64,000 nt of DNA from Bradyrhizobium manausense (GCF_018131105.1 NZ_JAFCJI010000003.1:124001-188000); one strand, 5' to 3'; counted from the stretch's first letter, positions 8,186-16,950 are shown. The notes: generated from the sequence alone by a model not told the origin. A program made the numbers and translations.

Positions 8186-9130
8186 ATGCTGTCGCGCACC
8201 GCCGAAAACCTCTACTGGCTCGCCCGCTACGTCGAACGGGCCGAATATCTCGCACGCACCATCGATGCGACCTTGCGCGTCACCGCGCTTCCCGCCGCCT
8301 ATATCGGCAAGACCAACGAATGGGATTCCGCACTGCTCACGGCTGGCGTCGCGGGCAGCTTCTATCAGGCGCACGAGGAAGCCAACGAGCACAACGTCGT
8401 CGACTACCTCTCGTTCTCGGCCGACAACCCGTCCTCGATCAGGAACTGCATCGAGGCGGCGCGGCTGAACTCACGCTCGGTGCGCACCGCGCTCACCAGC
8501 GAGATGTGGGACACCATCAACTCGGCCTGGATCGAGTTGCAGGCGGTCTGGAGCAAAGGCACCTCGACGCGCGAGGACCTCGCAAAATTCCTGCGCTTCG
8601 TGCAGGAGACTTCATTGCGCTTCGACGGTTCGGCCTACCGCACCATGCTGCGCAACGACGCTTACTGGTTCTCCCGCCTCGGCCTGCATCTGGAGCGCGC
8701 CGACAACACCGCACGCATTCTCGACGTGAAGTATCACGTGCTGCTGCCCGAGGAGGAGCATGTCGGCGGTCCGCTTGACTTCTATCAGTGGAGCTCGATC
8801 CTGCGCTCGGTGTCGGCGCTGACGGCGTATCACTGGGTCTACCGCGAGACGCTGAAACCTTGGCTGGTCGCGGATCTGCTCATCCTCAACGGGACGCTGC
8901 CGCGCTCGCTGGCGAGCTGCTACGACAACCTCGTGCGCAATCTCGACCAGATCGGCGTCGCCTATGGCCGCCAGGGACCGGCCCAGCGCCATGCCCGCGG
9001 CATCCGCAACCGGCTGGAACACAGCAACATGAACGACATTTTCCAGCACGGCGTACATGAATTCATTCAGGAATTCATCACCGATAATTCCAGGCTGGGC
9101 GAAATCATCACGAAGCAGTATTTGATCTGA
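8186..9130 (+). CDS. alpha-E domain-containing protein
   Basis: A 314-residue, largely helical protein opening with LSRTAENLYWLARYVERAEYLAR, the signature of the alpha-E family. These proteins are almost always encoded next to a circularly permuted ATP-grasp enzyme and a transglutaminase-like protein (established gene-neighbourhood knowledge), as they are here. No signal peptide or membrane helix. No catalytic motif can be named; a scaffold or co-ligase role has been proposed in general but not shown. Its ATG follows the ATP-grasp stop by four bases and GAGTAGAGAG acts as a weak ribosome site. Confidence 0.9.
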   Translation: MLSRTAENLYWLARYVERAEYLARTIDATLRVTALPAAYIGKTNEWDSALLTAGVAGSFYQAHEEANEHNVVDYLSFSADNPSSIRNCIEAARLNSRSVRTALTSEMWDTINSAWIELQAVWSKGTSTREDLAKFLRFVQETSLRFDGSAYRTMLRNDAYWFSRLGLHLERADNTARILDVKYHVLLPEEEHVGGPLDFYQWSSILRSVSALTAYHWVYRETLKPWLVADLLILNGTLPRSLASCYDNLVRNLDQIGVAYGRQGPAQRHARGIRNRLEHSNMNDIFQHGVHEFIQEFITDNSRLGEIITKQYLI

Positions 9131-9177
9131 TACACGCAGTTGTTCCGGAGCATCCGGAGCAATGGAATCAAAACACC

Positions 9178-10020
9178 ATGCGCCTGCGAATCCTGCACAC
9201 CACGACCTATCGCTACGAGCCGGCGGCGACGAGCGTGATCCAGATCCTGCGCATGACGCCGTGCAGCCATGACGGGCAATATGTGGCGGAATGGCAGATC
9301 GACGTCTCGACCGACACCAAGCTCGACATGCACGAAGACGCCTTCGGCAATGTCACCCATGTGCTGTCCTGCGGGCCGGTCAACGACATCAGGATCACCG
9401 CCGAAGGCCTGATCGAGACTCACGACACCGGCGGCGTGCTGCGCGGCGCCGATGAGCGTTTTCCCGCCGGCATGTTCTTGCGCACCACCGACCTTACGAC
9501 GGTCAATCCGGCGATGGCAGCGGTCGCGCGCCAGCTGCGCAGCGAGGCCGAGAGCGACACGCTCGGCTTCCTGCACACGCTGATGTCGCAAATCGGCGAT
9601 CACATGACCTTCGACGAGGACCCGACCAACAGCGGTACCTCGGCGGCGGAAGCGTTCACGCTCAAGCGCGGCGTCTGTCAGGACTATGCGCATATCTTCA
9701 TCGCCTGCGCCCGCTCTGGCGGCGTGCCGGCACGCTTCGTCTCCGGCCATTTCCTGCGCTCGGATGGCACGGTGCATCAGGACGCCGGACATGCCTGGGT
9801 GGAAGCATACGTCGCTGACCTCGGCTGGGTCGGCTTCGATCCCGCCAACAGCATCTGCACCACCGACGCCCATGTCCGCGTCGCGATCGGGCTCGATTAT
9901 CTCGGTGCAGCGCCCGTGCGCGGGACCCGCTATGGCGGCGGCGCTGAGACGCTGACGGTTGCGGTCCAGGTCGATCAGGCCGGCCGCGGTGGACAGTCGC
10001 AATCACAGCGGCAGAGTTAG
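9178..10020 (+). CDS. transglutaminase-like cysteine peptidase family protein
   Basis: A 280-residue protein with the bacterial transglutaminase N-terminal beta domain (RILHTTTYRYEPAATSVIQ) followed by the papain-like core. The catalytic triad is visible as Cys167 in RGVCQDYAHIF, His205 in DAGHAWVEAY and Asp221 in GFDPANS. Such proteins hydrolyse or transfer amide bonds. In this neighbourhood the presumed role is to cleave or cross-link the product of the ATP-grasp ligase (inference). No signal peptide, so cytoplasmic. It begins 47 bases after the alpha-E gene with GGAGCAATGGA upstream. Confidence 0.9.
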   Translation: MRLRILHTTTYRYEPAATSVIQILRMTPCSHDGQYVAEWQIDVSTDTKLDMHEDAFGNVTHVLSCGPVNDIRITAEGLIETHDTGGVLRGADERFPAGMFLRTTDLTTVNPAMAAVARQLRSEAESDTLGFLHTLMSQIGDHMTFDEDPTNSGTSAAEAFTLKRGVCQDYAHIFIACARSGGVPARFVSGHFLRSDGTVHQDAGHAWVEAYVADLGWVGFDPANSICTTDAHVRVAIGLDYLGAAPVRGTRYGGGAETLTVAVQVDQAGRGGQSQSQRQS

Positions 10021-10089
10021 GGGCGCGGACGGCCAATCTTGTTGGGCATGCTATGATCGCAGGATCAGACCAGACCTGCGAGGTACCCC

Positions 10090-10497
10090 ATGGCGACCGT
10101 AAAACTGCTTTCAGATGACGAGCTCTCGGCGGAGGCGCGCACTGTCTTTGAGGATATCCGCAAGGTGCGGAAATCCGACTTCATCAACAATTTCTGGCGC
10201 GCGCTGGCGCATGATCCGAAGACGCTGCGGCGGACCTGGGAAAGCCTCAAGGAGGTGATGGCGCCGGGCGCGCTCGATCCCAAAGTCAAGGAAATGCTCT
10301 ATGTCGCGGTGTCGATCGCACATGGCTGCAGCTACTGCATTCACTCGCACACCGCAGGCGCACGCGCAAAAGGCATGACCGAGGCCGAATACGGCGAGCT
10401 GCTCGCCATCGTCGGCATGGCCGCGGAGACGAACCGGCTGGTCACCGCGCTCGGTGTCCCCGTCGACGCGGCATTTCTCGCCGATGCGGCTGACTGA
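10090..10497 (+). CDS. carboxymuconolactone decarboxylase (AhpD-like) family protein
   Basis: A 135-residue all-helical CMD-family protein. SIAHGCSYCIHSHTAGARAKG contains the CxxC redox pair plus the His that defines AhpD-like members, so an alkylhydroperoxidase or disulfide-relay activity is more likely than lactone decarboxylation. Cytoplasmic. It sits between the transglutaminase and Anbu genes on the same strand, with GCGAGGTACCCC before the ATG, but it is not a regular member of that conserved locus, so it may be an interloper. Confidence 0.87.
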   Translation: MATVKLLSDDELSAEARTVFEDIRKVRKSDFINNFWRALAHDPKTLRRTWESLKEVMAPGALDPKVKEMLYVAVSIAHGCSYCIHSHTAGARAKGMTEAEYGELLAIVGMAAETNRLVTALGVPVDAAFLADAAD

Positions 10498-10511
10498 CGA
10501 CAGAGCCAGCT

Positions 10512-10612
10512 GTCATTCCGGGGCGCGCGTAGCGCGAACCCGGAATTCATCAGGCAAAGTTGGTGGAGGAATGGATTCCGGGCTCGCGACTTCGTCGCGC
10601 CCCGGAATGACG
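10512..10612. repeat. dispersed palindromic repeat, family B (GTCATTCCGGGGCGCG...)
   Basis: Inverted repeat of about 100 bases: GTCATTCCGGGGCGCG and GAACCCGGAATTCAT face ATGGATTCCGGGCTC and CGCGCCCCGGAATGAC. Related copies are at 26931 (short form) and 62779. It separates the AhpD-like gene from the Anbu gene and could form a large hairpin in the transcript. Confidence 0.85.
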
Positions 10613-10692
10613 ACCTTACCCCGGGAATCGGGGGTTTCATGCCTCCCCGAAATTGGCTAGTAATTCCGCGCAAACGCGTTCGGGGACTGGAA

Positions 10693-11451
10693 ATGACCTA
10701 TTGTTGCGGAATCCTGGTTCGGGACGGTCTGGTGATGATCGCCGACACCCGCACCAATGCCGGCCTCGACAATGTCTCGACCTTCCGCAAGCTGCATATC
10801 TTTTCGAACCCCGGCGATCGCATCATGGCGATCGCCAGCGCCGGCAATCTCGCCATCAGCCAGTCGGTGCTTTCGACGCTGACCGAGGGGCTCGAAGACC
10901 CCAACACGGGCGAAGTCGAGACGCTGATGAACGCGCCGACCATGTTCCAGGCCGCCCAGCGCATCGGCCGGGCGATCCGGGCGGTGCACGCGACAGAGGG
11001 ACCGGCGCTGAAATCCGAGGACGTGTCCTTCGACGTCTCCTTTCTGTTCGGCGGCCAGATCAAGGGCGCGCGCATGCGTCTGTTCATGATCTACACCGCC
11101 GGCAATTTCATCGAATGCACCACCGACACGCCGTACCTGCAGATCGGCGAGCACAAATACGGCAAGCCGGTGCTCGACCGCGCCATGCACTATGACGTCG
11201 AGCTCTACGAGGCATTGAAGACCGGCCTGATCTCGATGGACTCGACGATGCGCTCCAATCTCGGCGTCGGCCTTCCCATCGACGTGCTGGTGGTGCGCGC
11301 GGACGCATACGATGCCGACCTCAACCATCGCATCGAGGCGGGCGAGCCCTATTTCCACGATCTGCGCTCGCGCTGGTCGGCGGCCTTGCGCGCCGCGCAT
11401 CAGAACATTCCGCGACCGCCCTACAAGAACGAAAAAGAACCCAAAACCTGA
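10693..11451 (+). CDS. proteasome-type peptidase, Anbu (ancestral beta subunit) family
   Basis: A 252-residue Ntn-hydrolase-fold protein close to Anbu, the bacterial relative of HslV and proteasome beta subunits. The start at 10693 (GGGGACTGGAA upstream) gives M-T-Y-C-C-G, placing Thr2 as the N-terminal nucleophile after Met removal; a start at 10639 would bury it. VRDGLVMIADTRTNAGLDN carries the conserved Asp-x-Arg, and RKLHIF supplies a basic residue typical of the family. Anbu genes co-occur with ATP-grasp, alpha-E and transglutaminase genes, all present just upstream. It probably assembles into an oligomeric cytoplasmic peptidase; its natural substrate is unknown. Confidence 0.9.
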   Translation: MTYCCGILVRDGLVMIADTRTNAGLDNVSTFRKLHIFSNPGDRIMAIASAGNLAISQSVLSTLTEGLEDPNTGEVETLMNAPTMFQAAQRIGRAIRAVHATEGPALKSEDVSFDVSFLFGGQIKGARMRLFMIYTAGNFIECTTDTPYLQIGEHKYGKPVLDRAMHYDVELYEALKTGLISMDSTMRSNLGVGLPIDVLVVRADAYDADLNHRIEAGEPYFHDLRSRWSAALRAAHQNIPRPPYKNEKEPKT

Positions 11452-11475
11452 CAACTGAAGAAAAGGCAGGAAACG

Positions 11476-12234
11476 ATGAGCGAAGCAAAAAAGATCGCCG
11501 TGGTGACGGGCGCCGGCACCGGTGTCGGGCGCGCCGCGTCGCTGGCGCTGATGAACACCGGCTTCACCGTGGTGCTGGTCGGGCGCCGGCTCGACATGCT
11601 CGAGGAAACCGCGAAGCTCGGCCCCGCGGGCAAGAGCCTCTGCGTCACCGCCGACATGACCAAGCCTGATTCCATCGCCGCGCTGTTCGACAAGGTGAAG
11701 GCGACCTACGGCCGGCTTGACGTGCTGTTCAACAATGCCGGCATGGGCGCGCCCGCCGTCAACTTCGAGGACCTCAGCCTCGAGCAGTGGCAGGCGGTGG
11801 TGAACACCAACCTCACCGGCCCGTTCCTGTGCACCCAGCACGCCTTCCGCATCATGAAGGACCAGAACCCGCGCGGCGGCCGCATCATCAACAACGGCTC
11901 GATCTCGGCGCACGCGCCGCGGCCGTTTTCGGCGGCCTACACCTCGACCAAGCACGCCATCACCGGCCTGACCAAGGCGAGCAACCTCGACGGCCGCATG
12001 TATGACATCGCAGTCGGCCAGGTCGACATCGGCAATGCCGCGACCCCGATGACCGACCGCATGGTCAACGGCCCCGGCGTGCTGCAGCCGGACGGCACCA
12101 CCAAGCACGAGCCGCGCATGGATGCGAAGGCGGTCGGCGATGCCGTCGCCTACATGGCCGGCCTGCCGCTCGACGCCAACGTGCTGACCATGACTGTCAT
12201 GGCGAGCAAGATGCCGTTCGTCGGCCGCGGCTGA
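11476..12234 (+). CDS. SDR family oxidoreductase
   Basis: Classical short-chain dehydrogenase/reductase of 252 residues. VVTGAGTGVGRAAS is the dinucleotide-binding motif; an Arg pair after the second strand (LVGRRLDML) favours NADP(H). NNAG is near residue 89, the catalytic Ser lies in NGSISAHAP, and Tyr/Lys are in AYTSTKHAI. AGGAAACG precedes the ATG, 24 bases after the Anbu stop, so it may be read through from the same transcript, although nothing links it functionally. Substrate unknown. A strong GAAA-capped hairpin follows. Confidence 0.88.
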   Translation: MSEAKKIAVVTGAGTGVGRAASLALMNTGFTVVLVGRRLDMLEETAKLGPAGKSLCVTADMTKPDSIAALFDKVKATYGRLDVLFNNAGMGAPAVNFEDLSLEQWQAVVNTNLTGPFLCTQHAFRIMKDQNPRGGRIINNGSISAHAPRPFSAAYTSTKHAITGLTKASNLDGRMYDIAVGQVDIGNAATPMTDRMVNGPGVLQPDGTTKHEPRMDAKAVGDAVAYMAGLPLDANVLTMTVMASKMPFVGRG

Positions 12235-12251
12235 ACGAAAACTGCGAAACA

Positions 12252-12294
12252 ACCCCATGCACAGTAGGCGCCGAAAGGCGCCTGCTGTCGGGGT
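12252..12294 (+). terminator. compound hairpin with GAAA tetraloop after the SDR gene
   Basis: ACAGTAGGCGCC and GGCGCCTGCTGT (12261-12288) pair around a GAAA loop with one G-U wobble, and outer ACCCC/GGGGT can extend the stem. It lies 18 bases beyond the SDR stop. There is no clear U-run, so it may be a terminator or a transcript-stabilising end. Confidence 0.55.
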
Positions 12295-12328
12295 GGCGCG
12301 AGTTAAGTCCGCATGCTGTCTCAACAAT

Positions 12329-12357
12329 CGTCATTGCGAGCGCAGCGAAGCAATGAC
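12329..12357. repeat. half copy of palindromic repeat family A
   Basis: CGTCATTGCGAGCGCAGCGAAGCAATGAC contains the outer arm and the AGCGAAGCAAT segment of the family A element, collapsed to about 30 bases. It lies between the convergent SDR and ribulokinase genes. Confidence 0.65.
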
Positions 12358-12396
12358 AAGGAGAGAGCGGAGCCCCCCGCGCCTCGCGGAACCAGG

Positions 12397-14028
12397 CTAG
12401 CGAGAGTCGCTTCGGATTGATCGGCCGACCTGCTGCAAGGCCTCGAAGGCTGCGAAGCGCCTGTCGTTCCAGTCTGCCAGGGCCGCCTGGGGTGAATGTA
12501 TTTCTCCCAGAGCCGACATCGCCTCCATCGCCGCGCCGACGCTCGCATGGTCGCCCGAAGCCACCGATCCGAGCATCGCGGAGCCGAGCAGCACGGGCTC
12601 CGGAGATGCCGATGCTGCAACCGTCAAGCCGGTCGTATCGGCGAGCACCTGCCGCACGAGGCGGCTCTGGGCCGCACCACCGCTGACGACGATCGTATCG
12701 ATGGCGAGGCCTTTATCCTGCTGGGCGCGCACGATCTGCCGCGCGCCGTAACCAAGGCCGCACAGGCCGGCAAGATAGAGAGCAAGCAAGCTCTCCAGAT
12801 CCGAGCGCATATCGAGCCCCGCAATCAGCGCACGCGCGTCGGGATCAGCGAAGGGCGCACGATTGCCGAGGAATTCGGGCACGACACTGATATCACCGAC
12901 CAATTCCCTGACCATCCTTGCACCACCGCGCGCGTCAGTCTCTGAGGCGAGCCAGTCGGCGAGCGTTCGCTGGCCCTGACGGGCCGCCAGTGCCGCCTGC
13001 GCGGCATAAGGATGCATCTGCACGAGATGGTCGATGGCTGCACCGGCAACGGACTGTCCGCCCTCATTGAGCCATAGACCCGGCACCATCGCCGAAAAAT
13101 AAGGTCCCCAGACGCCGGGGACGAAAACCGGGTTCGCCGTTGACGACATCGTACAGGCGGACGTTCCGAACACATAGGCCATGCGGGTGAACGCGGTCCC
13201 CGCAGCGCCGCGCGCGCCCACCGTGCCGACCCCGCCCGCATGCGCGTCGATGAGGCCTGCCGCAACTGATGTGCCCAACGTCAGGCCAAGGTCGGACGCG
13301 GCCTCCGCTGTCAGGCCGTCGGCCAGCCGCGTACCGCCGGGCACGATCTCGGTGCCGATCCGGCGAAACTGTTCGTCCGCCAGCATACCGAGACCGACTG
13401 AGCGAAAGAAGCCGGCATCCCAGCGATCTTCGTGGCCGAGATAGGTCCACTTGCACGTGACGGTGCAGGTGGAGCGGGCAAGACTCCCTGTGGCGCGCCA
13501 GGTGAGGAAATCAGTCAGGTCCATGAATTGCCAGGCGTCCGCAAAGCTGCGCGGCATGTTCTCGGCAAGCCACAGCAATTTCGGCGTCTCCATCTCGGGT
13601 GAGATCGTTCCCCCGACATAATCGAGAACTTTTGCGCCCGTGCGGTTGATCCGACGCGCCTGATCGACGGCGCGATGGTCCATCCACACGATGATGTTGC
13701 GAGCGGGATCGCCGGACGGACCCACGGCAAGCGGCGCCCCCCCACTGCCCAGCACCACCAATGAGCATGTCGCATCAAAGCCGATGCCGGCAATGCTATC
13801 AGGCGCGACGCCGGCCTTTCCGACCGCACCCCGTACGCAGCGACATACGGCGCGCCAGATGTCCTCGCTCGATTGCTCGACAATATCGCCGGCCTCGCGC
13901 CAAACCGCTATGTCGGCCTTGTCGGTGGCGAGTAGTCTGCCGGAGGCATCGAAAACCCCGGCTCTTGCACTGCCCGTACCGACGTCGATGCCAAGAAAAT
14001 GACGAGTCACCGCTGAAACCCTCACCAT
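12397..14028 (-). CDS. FGGY-family carbohydrate kinase, probable D-ribulokinase
   Basis: A 543-residue sugar kinase with the two actin-like FGGY domains. FLGIDVGTGSARAGVFD is the first phosphate-binding loop and TIVVSGGAAQSRLVRQVLAD the C-terminal adenosine-site block. DATCSLVVLG carries the T-C-S-L-V motif associated with D-ribulose-specific kinases of this family. As the last gene of an operon with ribitol 2-dehydrogenase it would convert D-ribulose to D-ribulose 5-phosphate, feeding the pentose phosphate pathway. The ATG at 14028 has only a weak ribosome site; translation may depend on the upstream gene 32 bases away. Confidence 0.88.
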   Translation of the reverse strand: MVRVSAVTRHFLGIDVGTGSARAGVFDASGRLLATDKADIAVWREAGDIVEQSSEDIWRAVCRCVRGAVGKAGVAPDSIAGIGFDATCSLVVLGSGGAPLAVGPSGDPARNIIVWMDHRAVDQARRINRTGAKVLDYVGGTISPEMETPKLLWLAENMPRSFADAWQFMDLTDFLTWRATGSLARSTCTVTCKWTYLGHEDRWDAGFFRSVGLGMLADEQFRRIGTEIVPGGTRLADGLTAEAASDLGLTLGTSVAAGLIDAHAGGVGTVGARGAAGTAFTRMAYVFGTSACTMSSTANPVFVPGVWGPYFSAMVPGLWLNEGGQSVAGAAIDHLVQMHPYAAQAALAARQGQRTLADWLASETDARGGARMVRELVGDISVVPEFLGNRAPFADPDARALIAGLDMRSDLESLLALYLAGLCGLGYGARQIVRAQQDKGLAIDTIVVSGGAAQSRLVRQVLADTTGLTVAASASPEPVLLGSAMLGSVASGDHASVGAAMEAMSALGEIHSPQAALADWNDRRFAAFEALQQVGRSIRSDSR

Positions 14029-14060
14029 GAAGCAACGTCCAGATCGCCGATGCGGAAGCG

Positions 14061-14789
14061 TTAAAGATCGTTGCTCTGGGGCAGGATCACGAGGTCGCGG
14101 ATCGTGACATTTCGCGGACGGGTCAACATGAAGAGCACCGCCTGCGCCACTTCGGTCGGCTGGATCAGGCCACCCGCGGCCATCTCCGCCTCGAGCTTCT
14201 CCTTCGGCCAGTCGCTGATGAGCGCGGTCACGACAGGACCAGGCGCCACGGCGCCGACGCGCAGGCCGTATTTGGCGACCTGCCGACGCACGGTGTGGAC
14301 AAAAGCCTGCACGGCATGTTTCGAGGCGGTGTAGATCGGCTCCCAGACGACAGGGACGAGACCGGCGATCGAACTGGTGACGATGATGTCACCGCTCTTG
14401 CGCTCGACCATGTGGGGCAACACCGCGTGGATGGAGCGAAACATCGCGTTGACGTTGAGATTCAGCATGCGGTCCCAGGCATCGGGGTCGCCGCCGAGCA
14501 CCTCGCCACCGACATATGTGCCGGCATTGGCATGGAAGATGTCGAGCCGGCCCGCTTTCTCCAGCACCTTCGGCATCATGCCGGCCATATCGGCAGCATC
14601 GGTCAGGTCGATCCGCAGCGGGATCGCGTTGGCGCCGAGATCGGAACAGACTTTGTTCAGCGCCTCCTCCGCCCGGTCGACCAGCACAACGCGCGCGCCT
14701 GCCGCGATCATCGTCCTGGCGCATTCAAGACCAATGCCCGAGGCGGCGCCGGTGATCGCGGCGACTTTTCCTGCAAGTTCCTGGCCCAC
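14061..14789 (-). CDS. rbtD: ribitol 2-dehydrogenase (SDR family)
   Basis: A 242-residue SDR whose whole length resembles Klebsiella RbtD: GKVAAITGAASGIGLECART at the start, AGRLDIFHANAGTYVGG, then YTASKHAVQAFVHTVRRQVAKYG with catalytic Tyr/Lys, and the ending NVTIRDLVILPQS-DL. It oxidises ribitol to D-ribulose with NAD. The GTG at 14789 is preferred because GAGAGGA lies six bases ahead; a TTG at 14795 would overlap that site. It lies 24 bases downstream of the permease and ahead of D-ribulokinase, exactly the order expected for ribitol catabolism. Cytoplasmic. Confidence 0.9.
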   Translation of the reverse strand: MGQELAGKVAAITGAASGIGLECARTMIAAGARVVLVDRAEEALNKVCSDLGANAIPLRIDLTDAADMAGMMPKVLEKAGRLDIFHANAGTYVGGEVLGGDPDAWDRMLNLNVNAMFRSIHAVLPHMVERKSGDIIVTSSIAGLVPVVWEPIYTASKHAVQAFVHTVRRQVAKYGLRVGAVAPGPVVTALISDWPKEKLEAEMAAGGLIQPTEVAQAVLFMLTRPRNVTIRDLVILPQSNDL

Positions 14790-14813
14790 GGTCAATCCTC
14801 TCGTTTTGGTTTT

Positions 14814-16070
14814 TCAGGCTCGGCCATGGGAGACGCGCGAGCGTCGTGCCAGCGAGTCGACGATGACCGCAACGGCAAGAACGGCGCCCGTGATCATGTA
14901 CCGAAGCGACGAAGACAGATCGAGCAGCGTCAGGCCGCTGGCGATCGACTGGATGACGATGATGCCGAGCAGGGCCGAATAGGCGCTGCCGCGACCACCA
15001 AACAAGCTGGTGCCGCCGATGACAGCGGCTGCGATGGCGTTGAGGTTCACGTCGCCCGTGCCGGCCTGCTGGCTGGACGATGCGAGCCGTGCGGCGGCAA
15101 GGATGCCGCCGGCGGCTGCGAGCGTGGAGCACAGCATGAAGGCGCTGGCATGGATCCGGCGAACGTTGATACCGGCACGGCGGGCGGCCTCGCGATTGCC
15201 TCCGACCGCGCTCATCGAGCGGCCCCATTTGGTCCGCTTCAGCGCGTAGTTCATGACAACGCACAAGCCGACGAACAGGCCGAACATCCACGGAACGCCA
15301 CGCGCGAGATTGAGATAATAGACGATGAATTCGAGCACGACGACGACCAGCGCGCCCTTCAGCAGAAGACGGCCGAGCGAACTCGCCGAAAGCCCCGCCG
15401 CTCGCCGGCGCACCGCCATGCGGTAGCCGGTCGCGAACACGACCACGCCGGCAAGTGCCGCCAGCACGTAGGACACGATGGGCGGCATCACCAGCGTCTG
15501 TCCGAAATTGACCAGCGGAGATCCGTAAGGGAGATTGATCGAGCCGGACGAGCCGAGCAGATAGAGCTGCAGGCCGAGCCAGGCCAGCAGACCTGACAGC
15601 GTCGAGACGAAGCTCGGCATGCCGAGGCGGCTGAACAGGAAAGCATAGAGGCTACCGATCGCCGCGCCCAGCACGAGCGCCGTGACGATAGCCAGCGCGA
15701 CAGGCCAATCCTGATTGACCCAGAGCACGCCGACCAGCGCCGAGGAGAACCCGCTCACCGAGCCGACCGAGAGGTCGATCTCGCCGACCATCAGAATGCA
15801 AACGATCCCGAGCGAGATGACGCCCACGGTCGAGCAATCGAACAGCAGATTGACGAGATTGTCGGGCGCCAGGAAAACCGGGTTGAGGGTCTGGAACGCC
15901 GTGCAGATGATCAAGAGGCCGACCACCACCGGCAGCGAGCCGAGATCGCCCGACCGCACCCGATCGACGAAGGCGCCGATCATGCCGCCAAGCGTGTCCG
16001 CATGTGCGACACGCTCGTCGCGACGGTCCAGCAACCGCGCCGTCGAAACCCGTTGTGTGTTGTCGGTCAT
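14814..16070 (-). CDS. sugar/polyol ABC transporter permease (RbsC/XylH type)
   Basis: A 418-residue polytopic inner-membrane protein of the BPD_transp_2 family. About ten hydrophobic segments follow an N-terminal cytoplasmic stretch of roughly 40 residues. GEIDLSVGSVSGFSSALVGVL and the later GGNREAARRAGINV coupling-loop motif are typical of RbsC/XylH permeases. Its ATG overlaps the ATPase stop by four bases and is preceded by GAGGTGAGG. The operon context points to ribitol as substrate, though related pentitols cannot be excluded. Confidence 0.9.
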   Translation of the reverse strand: MTDNTQRVSTARLLDRRDERVAHADTLGGMIGAFVDRVRSGDLGSLPVVVGLLIICTAFQTLNPVFLAPDNLVNLLFDCSTVGVISLGIVCILMVGEIDLSVGSVSGFSSALVGVLWVNQDWPVALAIVTALVLGAAIGSLYAFLFSRLGMPSFVSTLSGLLAWLGLQLYLLGSSGSINLPYGSPLVNFGQTLVMPPIVSYVLAALAGVVVFATGYRMAVRRRAAGLSASSLGRLLLKGALVVVVLEFIVYYLNLARGVPWMFGLFVGLCVVMNYALKRTKWGRSMSAVGGNREAARRAGINVRRIHASAFMLCSTLAAAGGILAAARLASSSQQAGTGDVNLNAIAAAVIGGTSLFGGRGSAYSALLGIIVIQSIASGLTLLDLSSSLRYMITGAVLAVAVIVDSLARRSRVSHGRA

Positions 16071-16915
16071 GGCCTCACCTCGTGCGACTGCGCGCCGCGA
16101 CGGTTGGCGCGCCGGGAGACCGAATTCTCGTCCGCCCCCGTGATGGCCGTGACGAGATCCTGGTTGGAGACGTCGGGTCCGAACTCGCCGTTGTTTCGGC
16201 CGAGGCGCAGCACCACGATCCGGTCGGCGACGGCGCGCACGTCTTCCATGTTGTGACTGATCACGATGACGCCGAGGCCGCGGGCGCGTACGCGCTCGAT
16301 CAGGTCGAGCACCTCTGCGGTCTGCGCGACGCCGAGCGCCGCGGTCGGCTCGTCCAGCAGAATGAGCTTCGGTTCCGTCAGCAATGACCGCGCGATCGCG
16401 ACCGTCTGGCGCTGTCCGCCTGATAGCGACGCAACGGGTTCGCGCACGCTCGGAATGCGGGCGGACAATTCGTTGAGCAACGTCCAGGCCCTTATCTCCA
16501 TGGAGACCTCGTCGAGCCTGGCGGGATTGAGCTCCCGACCGAGGAAGATATTGGCGACGACATCGAGATTCTCGCAGAGCGCCAAATCCTGGAAGACGGT
16601 GGCGATGCCGAGGCCAAGCGCCGTAGCCGGGTCGGACAGCACGACGTCTTTGCCGTCAAAGGCGATCATCCCGGAGGTCGGCTGGTGCACGCCGGCCAGG
16701 ATCTTCACCAATGTGGACTTTCCGGCGCCGTTGTCACCGACAAGCGCCACGACTTCACCGGCATGCACGTCGAGGTCCACGTCGGCAAGGGCGGACACGG
16801 CGCCGAAATTCTTGGAAACCCCGCGAAGCCTCAGAACCAGTTCGCTTGGCCCCTGCGGCGGGTGATCGACATCCGAGATCGTGGACATGTCCGCGTCCGC
16901 CTTCCCTTCGTTCAT
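16067..16915 (-). CDS. sugar ABC transporter ATP-binding protein, single cassette
   Basis: A 282-residue ABC ATPase with GDNGAGKSTLVKILAG (Walker A), LSGGQRQTVAIARSLL (signature), LILLDEPTAAL (Walker B) and an ISHN H-loop. It has one nucleotide-binding domain, unlike the duplicated ~500-residue RbsA/XylG partners, so it must work as a homodimer. The start is uncertain: ATG at 16915 is used here, while 16888 (AAGGGAAGG far upstream) and 16978 (overlapping the binding-protein gene) are possible. The C-terminus overlaps the permease start by four bases. Confidence 0.85.
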   Translation of the reverse strand: MNEGKADADMSTISDVDHPPQGPSELVLRLRGVSKNFGAVSALADVDLDVHAGEVVALVGDNGAGKSTLVKILAGVHQPTSGMIAFDGKDVVLSDPATALGLGIATVFQDLALCENLDVVANIFLGRELNPARLDEVSMEIRAWTLLNELSARIPSVREPVASLSGGQRQTVAIARSLLTEPKLILLDEPTAALGVAQTAEVLDLIERVRARGLGVIVISHNMEDVRAVADRIVVLRLGRNNGEFGPDVSNQDLVTAITGADENSVSRRANRRGAQSHEVRP

Positions 16916-16950
16916 CCCGGCCGCATTGAGCGGCCAGGATGATGCTTCAC

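Noticed and set aside
6664..8199. 511-codon open frame on the - strand
   Set aside because: Antisense shadow of the ATP-grasp gene; the opposite strand has clear family motifs.
10657..12327. 556-codon open frame on the - strand
   Set aside because: Antisense to the Anbu and SDR genes and crosses their boundary; low-complexity composition.
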